Below are positions 1 through 5,712 of a stretch of 5,712 nt of DNA, piece after piece. Source of the stretch: Ferruginibacter sp. (lineage in GTDB: Bacteria > Bacteroidota > Bacteroidia > Chitinophagales > Chitinophagaceae); NCBI GenBank assembly GCA_025357775.1, contig JANXOQ010000318.1, forward strand, positions 1-5,712. Direction: 5' to 3'. The position numbers and the translations under genes are program-made. Each line of letters starts with the position of its first letter. Positions within the stretch are counted from its first letter, which is position 1. Below the pieces are notes generated by a model. That model saw nothing but the letters and a program-made list of their open reading frames with translations. It was not told the origin of the DNA and did no database searches.

Positions 1-714
1 TTTGCCTTGCTTACAAAAAATAAAATTAGTGCAGGTGTAAATGAAACCAACAAAACAATTTTGCCAGAAAACATTTATATAGCAAAAGGAACAACTATTA
101 ACCATAGTATTTTAAACGCCAGTAAAGGGCCTATTTATATAGATGAAGGGGCAGAAATAATGGAAGGCGTAATGATAAAAGGGCCATTTTATTTAGGTAA
201 AAATAGTGTGGTAAAAATGGGAGCAACAATTTATGGAGCTACAACCATTGGCCCTAACTGTATTGTGGGGGGCGAAATAAAAAATAGTGTTTTGTTTGCT
301 AATAGTAACAAAGCGCACCATGGATATTTAGGTGATAGTGTAGTAGGAGAGTGGTGTAATTTTGGAGCGGGTACAAGCAATAGTAATTTAAAAAACTCTG
401 GTGGCAATGTAGGTTATATTTTAGAAAAAGATACTCAAGCAATATTTGCAGGAAACAAAGCAGGCTTGCTTATGGGCGATTTTAGTAGAGCAGCTATTAA
501 CACTTCTTTTAATACAGGTACAGTTGTTGGAGTATGTTGTAATATATTTGGAGAAATTATGCCACCAAAATTTTTAGATAATTTTACTTGGGGAAAAGAA
601 AAATATATTTTTGAAAAAGCAATTGTTGATATTGAGAATTGGATGCATTTTAAACAACAAAAAATTGATACTTGCTTAATTGAAAAATTAAAATTAATGT
701 ATACAAATACATAA
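1..714 (+). CDS. GlmU-like sugar nucleotidyltransferase/acetyltransferase, C-terminal part (5' end outside window)
   Basis: Frame 1 is open from the first base, so the gene begins upstream; the TTG at 7 is very probably an internal Leu codon. What is visible is a left-handed parallel beta-helix of hexapeptide repeats (for example IYIDEGAEIMEGVMIKGP, then YLGKNSVV, TIGPNCIVGGEI). It is followed by HHGYLGDSVVGEWCNFGAGT at about 316-375. This matches the acetyltransferase active-site strand of GlmU, where the catalytic His precedes xxYLGD and a GAGT turn follows; the first His (316-318) takes that place. The arrangement fits the 'alternative GlmU' family of Bacteroidota, in which an N-terminal nucleotidyltransferase domain (not visible here) is joined to this helix and is thought to make UDP-GlcNAc or a related sugar nucleotide in the cytoplasm. 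Three in-frame TAA codons (712-720) end it. tpiA follows 38 bp later on the same strand, suggesting cotranscription. The exact sugar substrate is uncertain. Confidence 0.82.
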   Translation, partial: FALLTKNKISAGVNETNKTILPENIYIAKGTTINHSILNASKGPIYIDEGAEIMEGVMIKGPFYLGKNSVVKMGATIYGATTIGPNCIVGGEIKNSVLFANSNKAHHGYLGDSVVGEWCNFGAGTSNSNLKNSGGNVGYILEKDTQAIFAGNKAGLLMGDFSRAAINTSFNTGTVVGVCCNIFGEIMPPKFLDNFTWGKEKYIFEKAIVDIENWMHFKQQKIDTCLIEKLKLMYTNT

Positions 715-752
715 TAATAAAGTTTATAAACCTAATTAAATTTAAGAATAAC

Positions 753-1520
753 ATGAGAAAACAAATAGCTGCTGCCAATTGGAAAATGAACCTTACACTT
801 GCCGAAGGCACTGCGTTGATGAATGAAATTGTATCTAACGATATTACGTTAAATGATAAACAAGCAGCGGTATTTGCTGTGCCATTTCCATATTTAATTA
901 ACAATAAAAGCATTACAGATAAAGCAGTTAACTTTTTTACTGCTGCGCAAAATTGTGCTGCTGAAAAAGCGGGTGCATACACAGGAGAAGTGAGTATGAG
1001 CATGCTTGAAAGTATTGGTATTGAGTACGTAATTATTGGGCATAGTGAGCGTAGAGATTATTATGCAGAAACAAATAAAGTACTAGCAAAAAAAGTAAAT
1101 CTTGCATTAGAAAATAATTTGAAAGCTATTTTTTGTTGTGGAGAACCTTTAAGTATTAGAGATGCAGCTGAGCAAAATTCTTATATTGAAACACAACTGA
1201 AAGAAAGTTTATTTCATTTAAGTGAAACCCAAATAAAAAATTTTATAATAGCCTATGAACCAATATGGGCTATTGGTACAGGCCTCACCGCATCTAGCCA
1301 GCAGGTGCAAGATATGCATGCACATATACGTAAAGTAGTTGCAAATAAATACGGTCAAGCTATTGCTGACAGTATTTCTATTTTATACGGTGGTAGTGTA
1401 AAAGCGGCTAATGCAGCAGAAATCTTTTCTCTGCCAGATGTTGATGGGGGCTTGGTTGGTGGCGCTAGCTTGGTAGCAAAAGAATTTGTAGCAATTATAA
1501 AAAGTTTAAAAAATAGTTAG
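753..1520 (+). CDS. tpiA: Triosephosphate isomerase
   Basis: Cytoplasmic glycolytic and gluconeogenic enzyme that interconverts dihydroxyacetone phosphate and glyceraldehyde 3-phosphate. The 255-residue length is normal for a bacterial TIM barrel. All hallmark elements are present: the N-terminal AANWKMN with Asn9 and catalytic Lys11; AQNC and GAYTGEVS (about 65-81); IIGHSERR with electrophilic His97; AYEPIWAIGTG with catalytic base Glu169 followed by flexible loop 6; and the phosphate-gripping ILYGGSV (210-216) and GLVGGASL (233-240). The ATG at 753 puts the NWK motif at the usual distance from the N-terminus, so the start is secure. No clear Shine-Dalgarno precedes it, which is common in Bacteroidota. 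It lies 38 bp downstream of the GlmU-like gene, with no terminator between them, and converges with the P450 gene. Nothing suggests degeneration. Confidence 0.98.
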   Translation: MRKQIAAANWKMNLTLAEGTALMNEIVSNDITLNDKQAAVFAVPFPYLINNKSITDKAVNFFTAAQNCAAEKAGAYTGEVSMSMLESIGIEYVIIGHSERRDYYAETNKVLAKKVNLALENNLKAIFCCGEPLSIRDAAEQNSYIETQLKESLFHLSETQIKNFIIAYEPIWAIGTGLTASSQQVQDMHAHIRKVVANKYGQAIADSISILYGGSVKAANAAEIFSLPDVDGGLVGGASLVAKEFVAIIKSLKNS

Positions 1521-1538
1521 AAAATAAGTACTAATTAT
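1513..1538 (-). terminator. Possible weak terminator between convergent tpiA and P450 genes
   Basis: An 8-bp inverted repeat (1513-1520 with 1531-1538, one G-U pair, 10-nt loop) spans the 14-bp gap and covers both stop codons. Read on the minus strand it is followed by a run of six T's, as expected of a terminator for the P450 gene. The stem has only about two G/C positions, so it would be weak and could be chance in A+T-rich DNA. On the plus strand the tail is not T-rich, so no terminator is evident for tpiA. Confidence 0.25.
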
Positions 1539-2854
1539 AATCGAGCAATATTTAAAACCACTTTATCTGGTTTTAGAGTAATCAATGATTTCATTTGTGG
1601 AATTTGTGTAGTAGGAGTAATTGTAAATTTTGCAAAAAAAGCATGAAGGAAAAATGCAATTTCTGCAATTGCAAAATTATTACCGATACACATCCTTGGC
1701 CCTGCGCCAAATGGAAAAAAGTTTTTTGATTTTGCAAGGCTAGGGTCATTCAAAAATCTTTGAGGATAAAATTTATCAGCATCTTCCCAATTTGTTTTGT
1801 TTCTATGCAAGCCATAAAAAAATGGTACAATAATCGTATTCTTTGGAAAAGATAAGCCTTTAAAATTATCATTTTCTATTGTTTCTCTTCCCGTCATCCA
1901 TGCAGCAGGGTATAGGCGCATACCTTCGTACATTACTGCTTTTAAATATTCGTTATTTAAACTTTCGAGGATAGTAGTTTCCTTAGTTTCTGCAGCTATT
2001 TTTTGTTGGCTTTCTTTATCGGTTGCTATTAAATAAAAAAGCCAAGATATAGTATTTGCTGTAGATTCATGACCAGCAAATATCAAAATTATCAATTCAT
2101 CTATTACTTGCTCTTCCTCCATTTCTAAGCCTGTATCTTCATACTTGCTATTCAAAAGCATATCTAATAAATCATTAAATTGTATTTTACTTGTTTTTCT
2201 CTCTTTAATAATATCTTTAAAAATTGTTCTTACAACTTTCGCCTTTGCCAAGGCTTTTTTCTTTTCGCCTGTAAAAGGGTAAATGATTTTTTCAAAAGGC
2301 TTGTTAACATCTTTAATAAAAAAAGTTTGTAGTTCAGAAAAAGTATTGCCTAGCAGCTCCATTGTAGTCTCTGGCACATTAATATCAAACAACGATTTAA
2401 TTAAAATGGTAAATGATATTTTATGAACCAAAGGGAAAATATCAATATCATTACCTATTGGAAATTTATTTATAGACACATGTATTGAATTTATTACAAT
2501 TTCATACAATCCTTTTAGTTTTTCTTTGTGAAATCCGGGTTGTATGAGCCGTCTTTGTTTTAGCCAATACATGCCGTTAGAAAAAAGCAAGCCATTCCCA
2601 AATAATTCTACCGCATTTTCCGATAAAAATTTTGATTTCTTATAATTTTTATGATTTTCTTTTAAGATGTAACTTATAAAATTCGGATCTTGTGTAATAA
2701 TTATTTTCTGATTCAATCCTATTGTTGCAGAATAAGTATCACCAAATTTAGACATACTATTTTTCATAAAAATAATAGGATTATCTAAAAATGCCTTCGT
2801 TTTAAATAATACTTGAAAAGCTGAGTATCCTTTTGGTAAATTGTATTTACTCAT
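1535..2854 (-). CDS. Cytochrome P450 monooxygenase
   Basis: A complete 439-residue heme-thiolate protein, expected to insert one atom of O2 into an organic substrate using electrons from a separate redox partner. Motifs appear in the correct order: C-helix WLKQR (Trp97, Arg101, heme propionate contact); I-helix AGHEST (260-265) with the oxygen-activating Thr265; K-helix ExxR (Glu310, Arg313); PQRF (364-367), a variant of PERF; and the heme loop FGAGPRMCIG (382-391) with ligand Cys389. There is no N-terminal membrane anchor, so the enzyme should be soluble and cytoplasmic. The I-helix and heme loop resemble the CYP102/CYP4-like bacterial group, but I cannot assign a CYP family or substrate. 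No ferredoxin, flavodoxin or reductase is fused or adjacent. The start codon lies 21 bp after the DinB-family stop on the same strand, implying cotranscription with DinB first. Confidence 0.96.
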   Translation of the reverse strand: MSKYNLPKGYSAFQVLFKTKAFLDNPIIFMKNSMSKFGDTYSATIGLNQKIIITQDPNFISYILKENHKNYKKSKFLSENAVELFGNGLLFSNGMYWLKQRRLIQPGFHKEKLKGLYEIVINSIHVSINKFPIGNDIDIFPLVHKISFTILIKSLFDINVPETTMELLGNTFSELQTFFIKDVNKPFEKIIYPFTGEKKKALAKAKVVRTIFKDIIKERKTSKIQFNDLLDMLLNSKYEDTGLEMEEEQVIDELIILIFAGHESTANTISWLFYLIATDKESQQKIAAETKETTILESLNNEYLKAVMYEGMRLYPAAWMTGRETIENDNFKGLSFPKNTIIVPFFYGLHRNKTNWEDADKFYPQRFLNDPSLAKSKNFFPFGAGPRMCIGNNFAIAEIAFFLHAFFAKFTITPTTQIPQMKSLITLKPDKVVLNIARL

Positions 2855-2875
2855 GTTCGGTTTCTTACAGGTATT

Positions 2876-3379
2876 TTAAAAATATCTTTCTTCTGCTATT
2901 CTTATATGATGATAAACATGCCCAACCATAATAAAACCTAATAGCTCTGGTGTGCCACTAAGGCTACTAAATTTACCTACACATCCCAGCATTTCTTCAG
3001 AAAAATTTTTAAATAGCAAAATTGTACTTTCCCTCACTACGTTCATTTCATTTATAAGCGATGCCCAAGTTCTTTCATTTGCATTGGAATTTGAGGCATA
3101 TTCATTTTCATCAAAGCTAGGCAGTTTGGCAGTATCTTTTCTTGCAATGGCTAATGCCCTGTATGCAAAAACTCTTTCAGTATCTATAATGTGTTGAAGC
3201 ATTTCTTTTAAAGTCCATTTACTTTCTGCATATGCATAAGTAGATTTTTCTTCGGAAATATTATTATAAAAATTTTGAATAGCTGTTTTTTGGGCTTCAA
3301 AAGCTTCTACAATATTGGTTTCTTTTACAAGCGTTGTATATTTTACAAAATAGTTTTCTGTTGGTAATGGTTCACTCAT
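2876..3379 (-). CDS. DinB-family (DinB/YfiT-like) putative metal-dependent protein
   Basis: A 167-residue protein of the DinB/YfiT four-helix-bundle superfamily, whose members bind a divalent metal through three histidines. Some members are thiol-dependent transferases, but most are uncharacterised. Visible signs are the WTLKEMLQHIIDTERVFAYR stretch (55-74) with candidate ligand His63, and the C-terminal GHVYHHIRIAEERY (153-166) with candidate ligands His154 and His158 spaced HxxxH. Length is typical and no signal peptide is seen, so it is cytoplasmic. The ATG at 3379 is the natural start, only about 25 bp from the palindrome upstream. It is the first gene of a likely pair with the P450 gene. 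The biochemical role is unknown, and despite the family name no link to DNA-damage response is visible here. It is unrelated to DNA polymerase IV, which shares the name DinB. Confidence 0.88.
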   Translation of the reverse strand: MSEPLPTENYFVKYTTLVKETNIVEAFEAQKTAIQNFYNNISEEKSTYAYAESKWTLKEMLQHIIDTERVFAYRALAIARKDTAKLPSFDENEYASNSNANERTWASLINEMNVVRESTILLFKNFSEEMLGCVGKFSSLSGTPELLGFIMVGHVYHHIRIAEERYF

Positions 3380-3391
3380 TATTTTATTTTA

Positions 3392-3419
3392 CAAGGTTAA
3401 AATAAAAGCCGTTTTACAA
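3392..3419 (-). promoter_or_regulatory. Candidate Bacteroidota-type promoter for the DinB-P450 pair
   Basis: On the minus strand a TTG (3419-3417) is followed after 17 bp by TAACCTTG (3399-3392). This matches the Bacteroidota housekeeping pattern TTG, 17-23 bp, TAnnTTTG with one mismatch in the -7 element. Transcription would begin near 3387, leaving a leader of only about 8 nt before the ATG at 3379. The -33 element lies inside the hairpin that ends the upstream protease gene. Such short motifs occur by chance in A+T-rich DNA, so this is a candidate only. Confidence 0.4.
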
Positions 3420-3436
3420 TTTGTAAAACGGCTTTT
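3404..3436 (-). terminator. Rho-independent terminator of the S8 protease gene
   Basis: This is a perfect palindrome with 16-bp arms: AAAAGCCGTTTTACAA at 3404-3419 and its exact complement at 3421-3436, separated by a single T at 3420. In RNA the innermost bases would open into a small loop. It begins 8 nt after the protease stop codon (3445-3447). On the minus strand the stem ends in TTTT and continues ATTTT, giving the expected U-rich tail. Because the arms begin with A's and end with T's, it could also end transcripts on the plus strand, but no plus-strand gene approaches it. Confidence 0.85.
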
Positions 3437-3444
3437 CAATTTAT

Positions 3445-5115
3445 TTAATTCTTCTTACTCTTTTTAATTTTTGTAGGTGGAGGAGGTATAAGGGTTTTAT
3501 TTTTGTCCAACATATTACCAGCATATTTTATAGCTTCGTACGCATTTGCAAAACCTCCAGTTTTTGAAATATCACTTAAATTTACTTTTTCTTTTGTTTC
3601 AGGGTTTTCTACTTTTTCTTTAGGGATTGTGCTAGATTTTTCAATAGCTTCTTTTAATTGTATTGCTGTAAGGGAAGGATAATATTCTAATAATAATGCT
3701 GCAATGCCCGCTACTACAGGGCATGCCATAGATGTGCCACTTGCTGGCCCATAAGTATTGCCACCAGGTATGGTAGAATTTATGTTTACACCTGGCGCAA
3801 ATACATCCACTTCTTTTTTGCCGTAATTACTAAAAGATGCAGTAAGACCTCCATTTTTTTTATCGCCGCTTGCACCTACGGTTATTATATTATTTGCTCT
3901 GCCTTTTCCATCTATGTAAAATGGATTTGGAAAGTTGTAGGTTGTATCTACATTTTTTTTATCATTACCTGCAGCATGAACAAGTAATACATTTTTACTT
4001 TCGGCATATCTAAAAGCATCATCTACCCATTGTTTTTCTGGCGAAAAATCTTTACCAAAACTCATACTAATAATTTGTGCTCCATTATCTACCGCATATC
4101 GTATTGCCATAGCAATATCTTTATCATGCTCATCGCCATCAGGTACAGCACGTAGCATCATTATGCGTACATTATCTGCAATACCATCTACACCCTTTCC
4201 ATTATTTCTTGCAGCTGCAATAATACCTGCGCAATGTGTACCATGAAAAGGCGTGTTTGCCATAATATCATTATTACCATAGCTGCGATCGTTAAAATTA
4301 GTTTCATCATCGCCTACAATATCCTTTCTGTTTTCTGCAGGTGGCGTTGTTTTAGCTATTTCTTTTTTCTCAAGACTAGATATATATTCTGCTAATCCAT
4401 CCAAAAATTCCTTGTTGGTTTGTTCCATAGCACCATTAGGTTTCATTAAGCCAATAAAAGATGCTTTTGCTTTTTTCTCTGCAATATCCTTTGTTTCATA
4501 TTTTTCCAATTCATTACCTGTAAATGTTTCTTTACCAATAACTTTTTGTAAAAGGGTGTCACTTTTCATTAATCCTTTTTGCATATTTTTTAGCATTACT
4601 GGGCTTGGCGCAAAACCAGCATCTTCTCCTAATACTGTTTTTTCTGCTCTAATAAAATCAGCAAGCTCTCTTTTATCCGCATCAGTAGTAGCTAGAGTTT
4701 TTCCGTCCCATTTTGATTTTAATTTATAATAAACTCTTGCTGCTTCAAGGCTTTCTTCTTTCAAATTTCTACCATCTTTACCACCAATAAAATTCCAACC
4801 ATGTACATCATCTACATAACCATTTTTATCATCATCAATCCCATTTCCTACAATTTCTTTAGGGTTTGTCCAAAGTATAGGCTTTAAATCTTCGTGCAGT
4901 GTATCTATGCCACTATCTATAACGGCTACAATTACACGTTTACTTTTTAGTTTTTTAGTTTTAATTACATCGTAAGCTTTTTGCAAACTTATACCGTTAA
5001 AGCCCGTTGTTGCTGGGTCTAGCTGATGCCAATTTTTTGGCACTTCATTTTTTTGAGCAAAAGCAGAAGAACATAGAAGCATGGATGCGCATGCAAGCGA
5101 TTTTATTTTATTCAT
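3445..5115 (-). CDS. Exported S8 (subtilisin-like) serine protease with large Asp-His insert
   Basis: A 556-residue subtilase. Residues 1-20 form a Sec signal peptide (basic start, hydrophobic core, AFA before Gln21), so it acts in the periplasm or outside. The catalytic triad is complete: Asp67 in AVIDSGID, His291 in FHGTHCAG and Ser462 in GTSMACP, with oxyanion Asn384 in HAAGND. NGIDDDKNGYVDD (91-103) is an Asp-rich loop like the calcium-type loops in related S8 peptidases. Only about 40 residues separate the signal peptide from the catalytic core, so no classical I9 inhibitor propeptide is evident. Asp67 and His291 are 224 residues apart, far more than in ordinary subtilisins, because of a Lys/Glu-rich, probably helical segment at about 115-275. 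The C-terminus is PPPPTKIKKSKKN, with no recognisable type IX secretion domain. The arrangement recalls the 'Novo-like' S8 subgroup. Substrate is unknown. A strong terminator follows; no convincing promoter was found upstream. Confidence 0.96.
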   Translation of the reverse strand: MNKIKSLACASMLLCSSAFAQKNEVPKNWHQLDPATTGFNGISLQKAYDVIKTKKLKSKRVIVAVIDSGIDTLHEDLKPILWTNPKEIVGNGIDDDKNGYVDDVHGWNFIGGKDGRNLKEESLEAARVYYKLKSKWDGKTLATTDADKRELADFIRAEKTVLGEDAGFAPSPVMLKNMQKGLMKSDTLLQKVIGKETFTGNELEKYETKDIAEKKAKASFIGLMKPNGAMEQTNKEFLDGLAEYISSLEKKEIAKTTPPAENRKDIVGDDETNFNDRSYGNNDIMANTPFHGTHCAGIIAAARNNGKGVDGIADNVRIMMLRAVPDGDEHDKDIAMAIRYAVDNGAQIISMSFGKDFSPEKQWVDDAFRYAESKNVLLVHAAGNDKKNVDTTYNFPNPFYIDGKGRANNIITVGASGDKKNGGLTASFSNYGKKEVDVFAPGVNINSTIPGGNTYGPASGTSMACPVVAGIAALLLEYYPSLTAIQLKEAIEKSSTIPKEKVENPETKEKVNLSDISKTGGFANAYEAIKYAGNMLDKNKTLIPPPPTKIKKSKKN

Positions 5116-5127
5116 GTGTTTTATTTG

Positions 5128-5157
5128 TATTTAATGTTTATTTAATGTTTATTTAAT
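5128..5157. repeat. 11-bp tandem repeat upstream of the protease gene
   Basis: The unit ATTTAATGTTT occurs exactly twice (5129-5139 and 5140-5150), followed by a partial third copy (5151-5157). It lies 13-42 bp before the protease start codon, in its probable 5' leader or promoter region. This 118-bp spacer (5116-5233) is almost pure A+T. It could be slippage-prone or a binding site, or just low-complexity sequence. Confidence 0.6.
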
Positions 5158-5233
5158 TTATATAAATGTGCAATTTTGTAAAGTTTTTTTACCAAAGTCC
5201 TAGTTTTCTAATTTGTATTTATTTGGAGTTGTT

Positions 5234-5712
5234 CTACAAATCAAACTTAATACCCTGCGCTAAAGGTAGTTTATCAGTATAATTGATGGTATTTGTTTGC
5301 CTGCGCATATATACTTTCCAAGCATCACTGCCACTTTCTCTACCACCACCAGTTTCTTTTTCACCACCAAATGCGCCACCTATTTCTGCGCCAGAAGTAC
5401 CTATGTTTACATTTGCAATGCCACAATCACTACCAGCGGCAGATAAAAATAATTCAGCTTCCCGAAGGTTATTTGTAATAACAGACGAGGAAAGCCCTTG
5501 TGGTACGCCATTTTGCAACGCTATTGCTTCTTCCATTGTTTTATATTTCATAATGTAAAGTATTGGTGCAAATGTTTCGTGCTGCACAATCTGGTAACTG
5601 TTTTTTGCTTCTGCAATACAAGGCTTTACATAGCAACCACTCTCGTAGCCTTTGCCTTTAAGCACAGCACCTTCTACAATAAAATTACCCCCTTCTTCCT
5701 TGCATTTTACAA
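5234..5712 (-). CDS. ALDH7 (antiquitin-like) aldehyde dehydrogenase, C-terminal part (5' end outside window)
   Basis: The reading frame stays open to the window edge. The GTG at 5663-5665 is an internal Val, and upstream codons continue as sensible dehydrogenase sequence ([12 protein letters not shown]). About 158 C-terminal residues are visible. HETFAPIL contains the E-x-F-x-P element that contacts the cofactor ribose. The block [23 protein letters not shown], then [16 protein letters not shown] and [13 protein letters not shown], closely resembles the end of human ALDH7A1 (antiquitin). In well-studied relatives this family oxidises alpha-aminoadipic semialdehyde with NAD+ in lysine breakdown; other semialdehydes are possible. 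The catalytic Cys and Glu and the substrate-anchoring residues nearer the N-terminus lie outside the window and cannot be checked. The stop is a TAG at 5234-5236. The protease gene begins 118 bp downstream on the same strand, and no strong terminator is seen between them. Confidence 0.93.
   Translation of the reverse strand, partial: VKCKEEGGNFIVEGAVLKGKGYESGCYVKPCIAEAKNSYQIVQHETFAPILYIMKYKTMEEAIALQNGVPQGLSSSVITNNLREAELFLSAAGSDCGIANVNIGTSGAEIGGAFGGEKETGGGRESGSDAWKVYMRRQTNTINYTDKLPLAQGIKFDL

Noticed and set aside
650..1003. 117-codon open frame on the minus strand across the start of tpiA
   Set aside because: It lies opposite a certain tpiA coding sequence and its hydrophobic translation resembles no family; it is a shadow frame.
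2952..3197. 81-codon open frame on the plus strand inside the DinB-family gene
   Set aside because: It is antisense to a well-supported gene, has no recognisable motif and has no start signal.
4412..4729. 105-codon plus-strand open frame opposite the protease insert
   Set aside because: It is antisense to the Lys/Glu-rich insert; complementary codons give Phe/Ser-rich sequence that mimics a membrane protein. No independent support.
5156..5167. 12-bp palindrome ATTTATATAAAT upstream of the protease
   Set aside because: It is pure A+T within low-complexity DNA, so chance symmetry is likely; no second copy supports an operator.
5175..5196. Imperfect hairpin (5175-5182 with 5188-5196, one bulge) as a terminator for the ALDH7 gene
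   Set aside because: It has a bulged, mostly A+T stem and no T-run on the minus-strand side, too weak to call.
5116..5233. Promoter for the protease gene
   Set aside because: No TAnnTTTG-like -7 element with a properly spaced TTG was found on the minus strand; nearby TTTG and TTGCAC matches lack a partner.
5283..5558. Plus-strand open frames opposite the ALDH7 gene
   Set aside because: The opposite strand encodes a highly conserved ALDH7 block, so the Pro/Ser- or His-rich translations are complements of its Gly-rich motifs.
1..5712. Defence system, mobile element, CRISPR array or biosynthetic cluster
   Set aside because: No transposase, integrase, nuclease, spaced repeats or multi-enzyme cluster is present; the P450 alone does not make a biosynthetic cluster.

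Overview
The window is an A+T-rich chromosomal segment that looks like a member of the Bacteroidota, probably near Chitinophagaceae/Sphingobacteriia. This placement is inferred from protein style: the alternative GlmU-like sugar nucleotidyltransferase, the S8 peptidase with its 'NW..LDP..GI....AY' amino end, and an ALDH7-type dehydrogenase. No rRNA, tRNA or other taxonomic marker is present. The window holds six protein-coding genes, two of them cut by its edges. I saw no insertion sequence, CRISPR array, phage gene or RNA gene.

Layout: (1) Plus strand, bases 1-1520. The 3' part of a GlmU-like left-handed beta-helix protein (start outside the window) is followed 38 bp later by a complete triosephosphate isomerase gene, tpiA. 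(2) Minus strand, bases 1535-3379. A cytochrome P450 gene lies tail-to-tail with tpiA (14 bp between stop codons) and sits 21 bp downstream of a DinB-family gene. DinB and P450 therefore read as a two-gene operon, DinB first. (3) Bases 3404-3436 form a perfect 16-bp-arm palindrome, the likely intrinsic terminator of the next gene. A Bacteroidota-type promoter candidate for DinB-P450 overlaps its downstream half. (4) Minus strand, bases 3445-5115, carry an exported S8 (subtilisin-like) protease with an unusually large segment between its catalytic Asp and His. (5) Bases 5116-5233 are an A+T-rich spacer with an 11-bp tandem repeat. (6) Minus strand, bases 5234-5712, carry the C-terminal part of an ALDH7 (antiquitin-like) aldehyde dehydrogenase.

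How the genes fit together: the GlmU-like protein and TpiA are housekeeping functions (amino-sugar nucleotide supply and glycolysis). The protease stands alone between a spacer and a terminator. The ALDH7 protein suggests lysine or semialdehyde catabolism, but its partners are outside the window. The P450 has no ferredoxin or reductase gene nearby, so its redox partner and substrate cannot be read from context. I found no convincing new multi-gene system. The most unusual features are the terminator/promoter overlap at 3392-3436, the DinB-P450 pairing and the protease insert.
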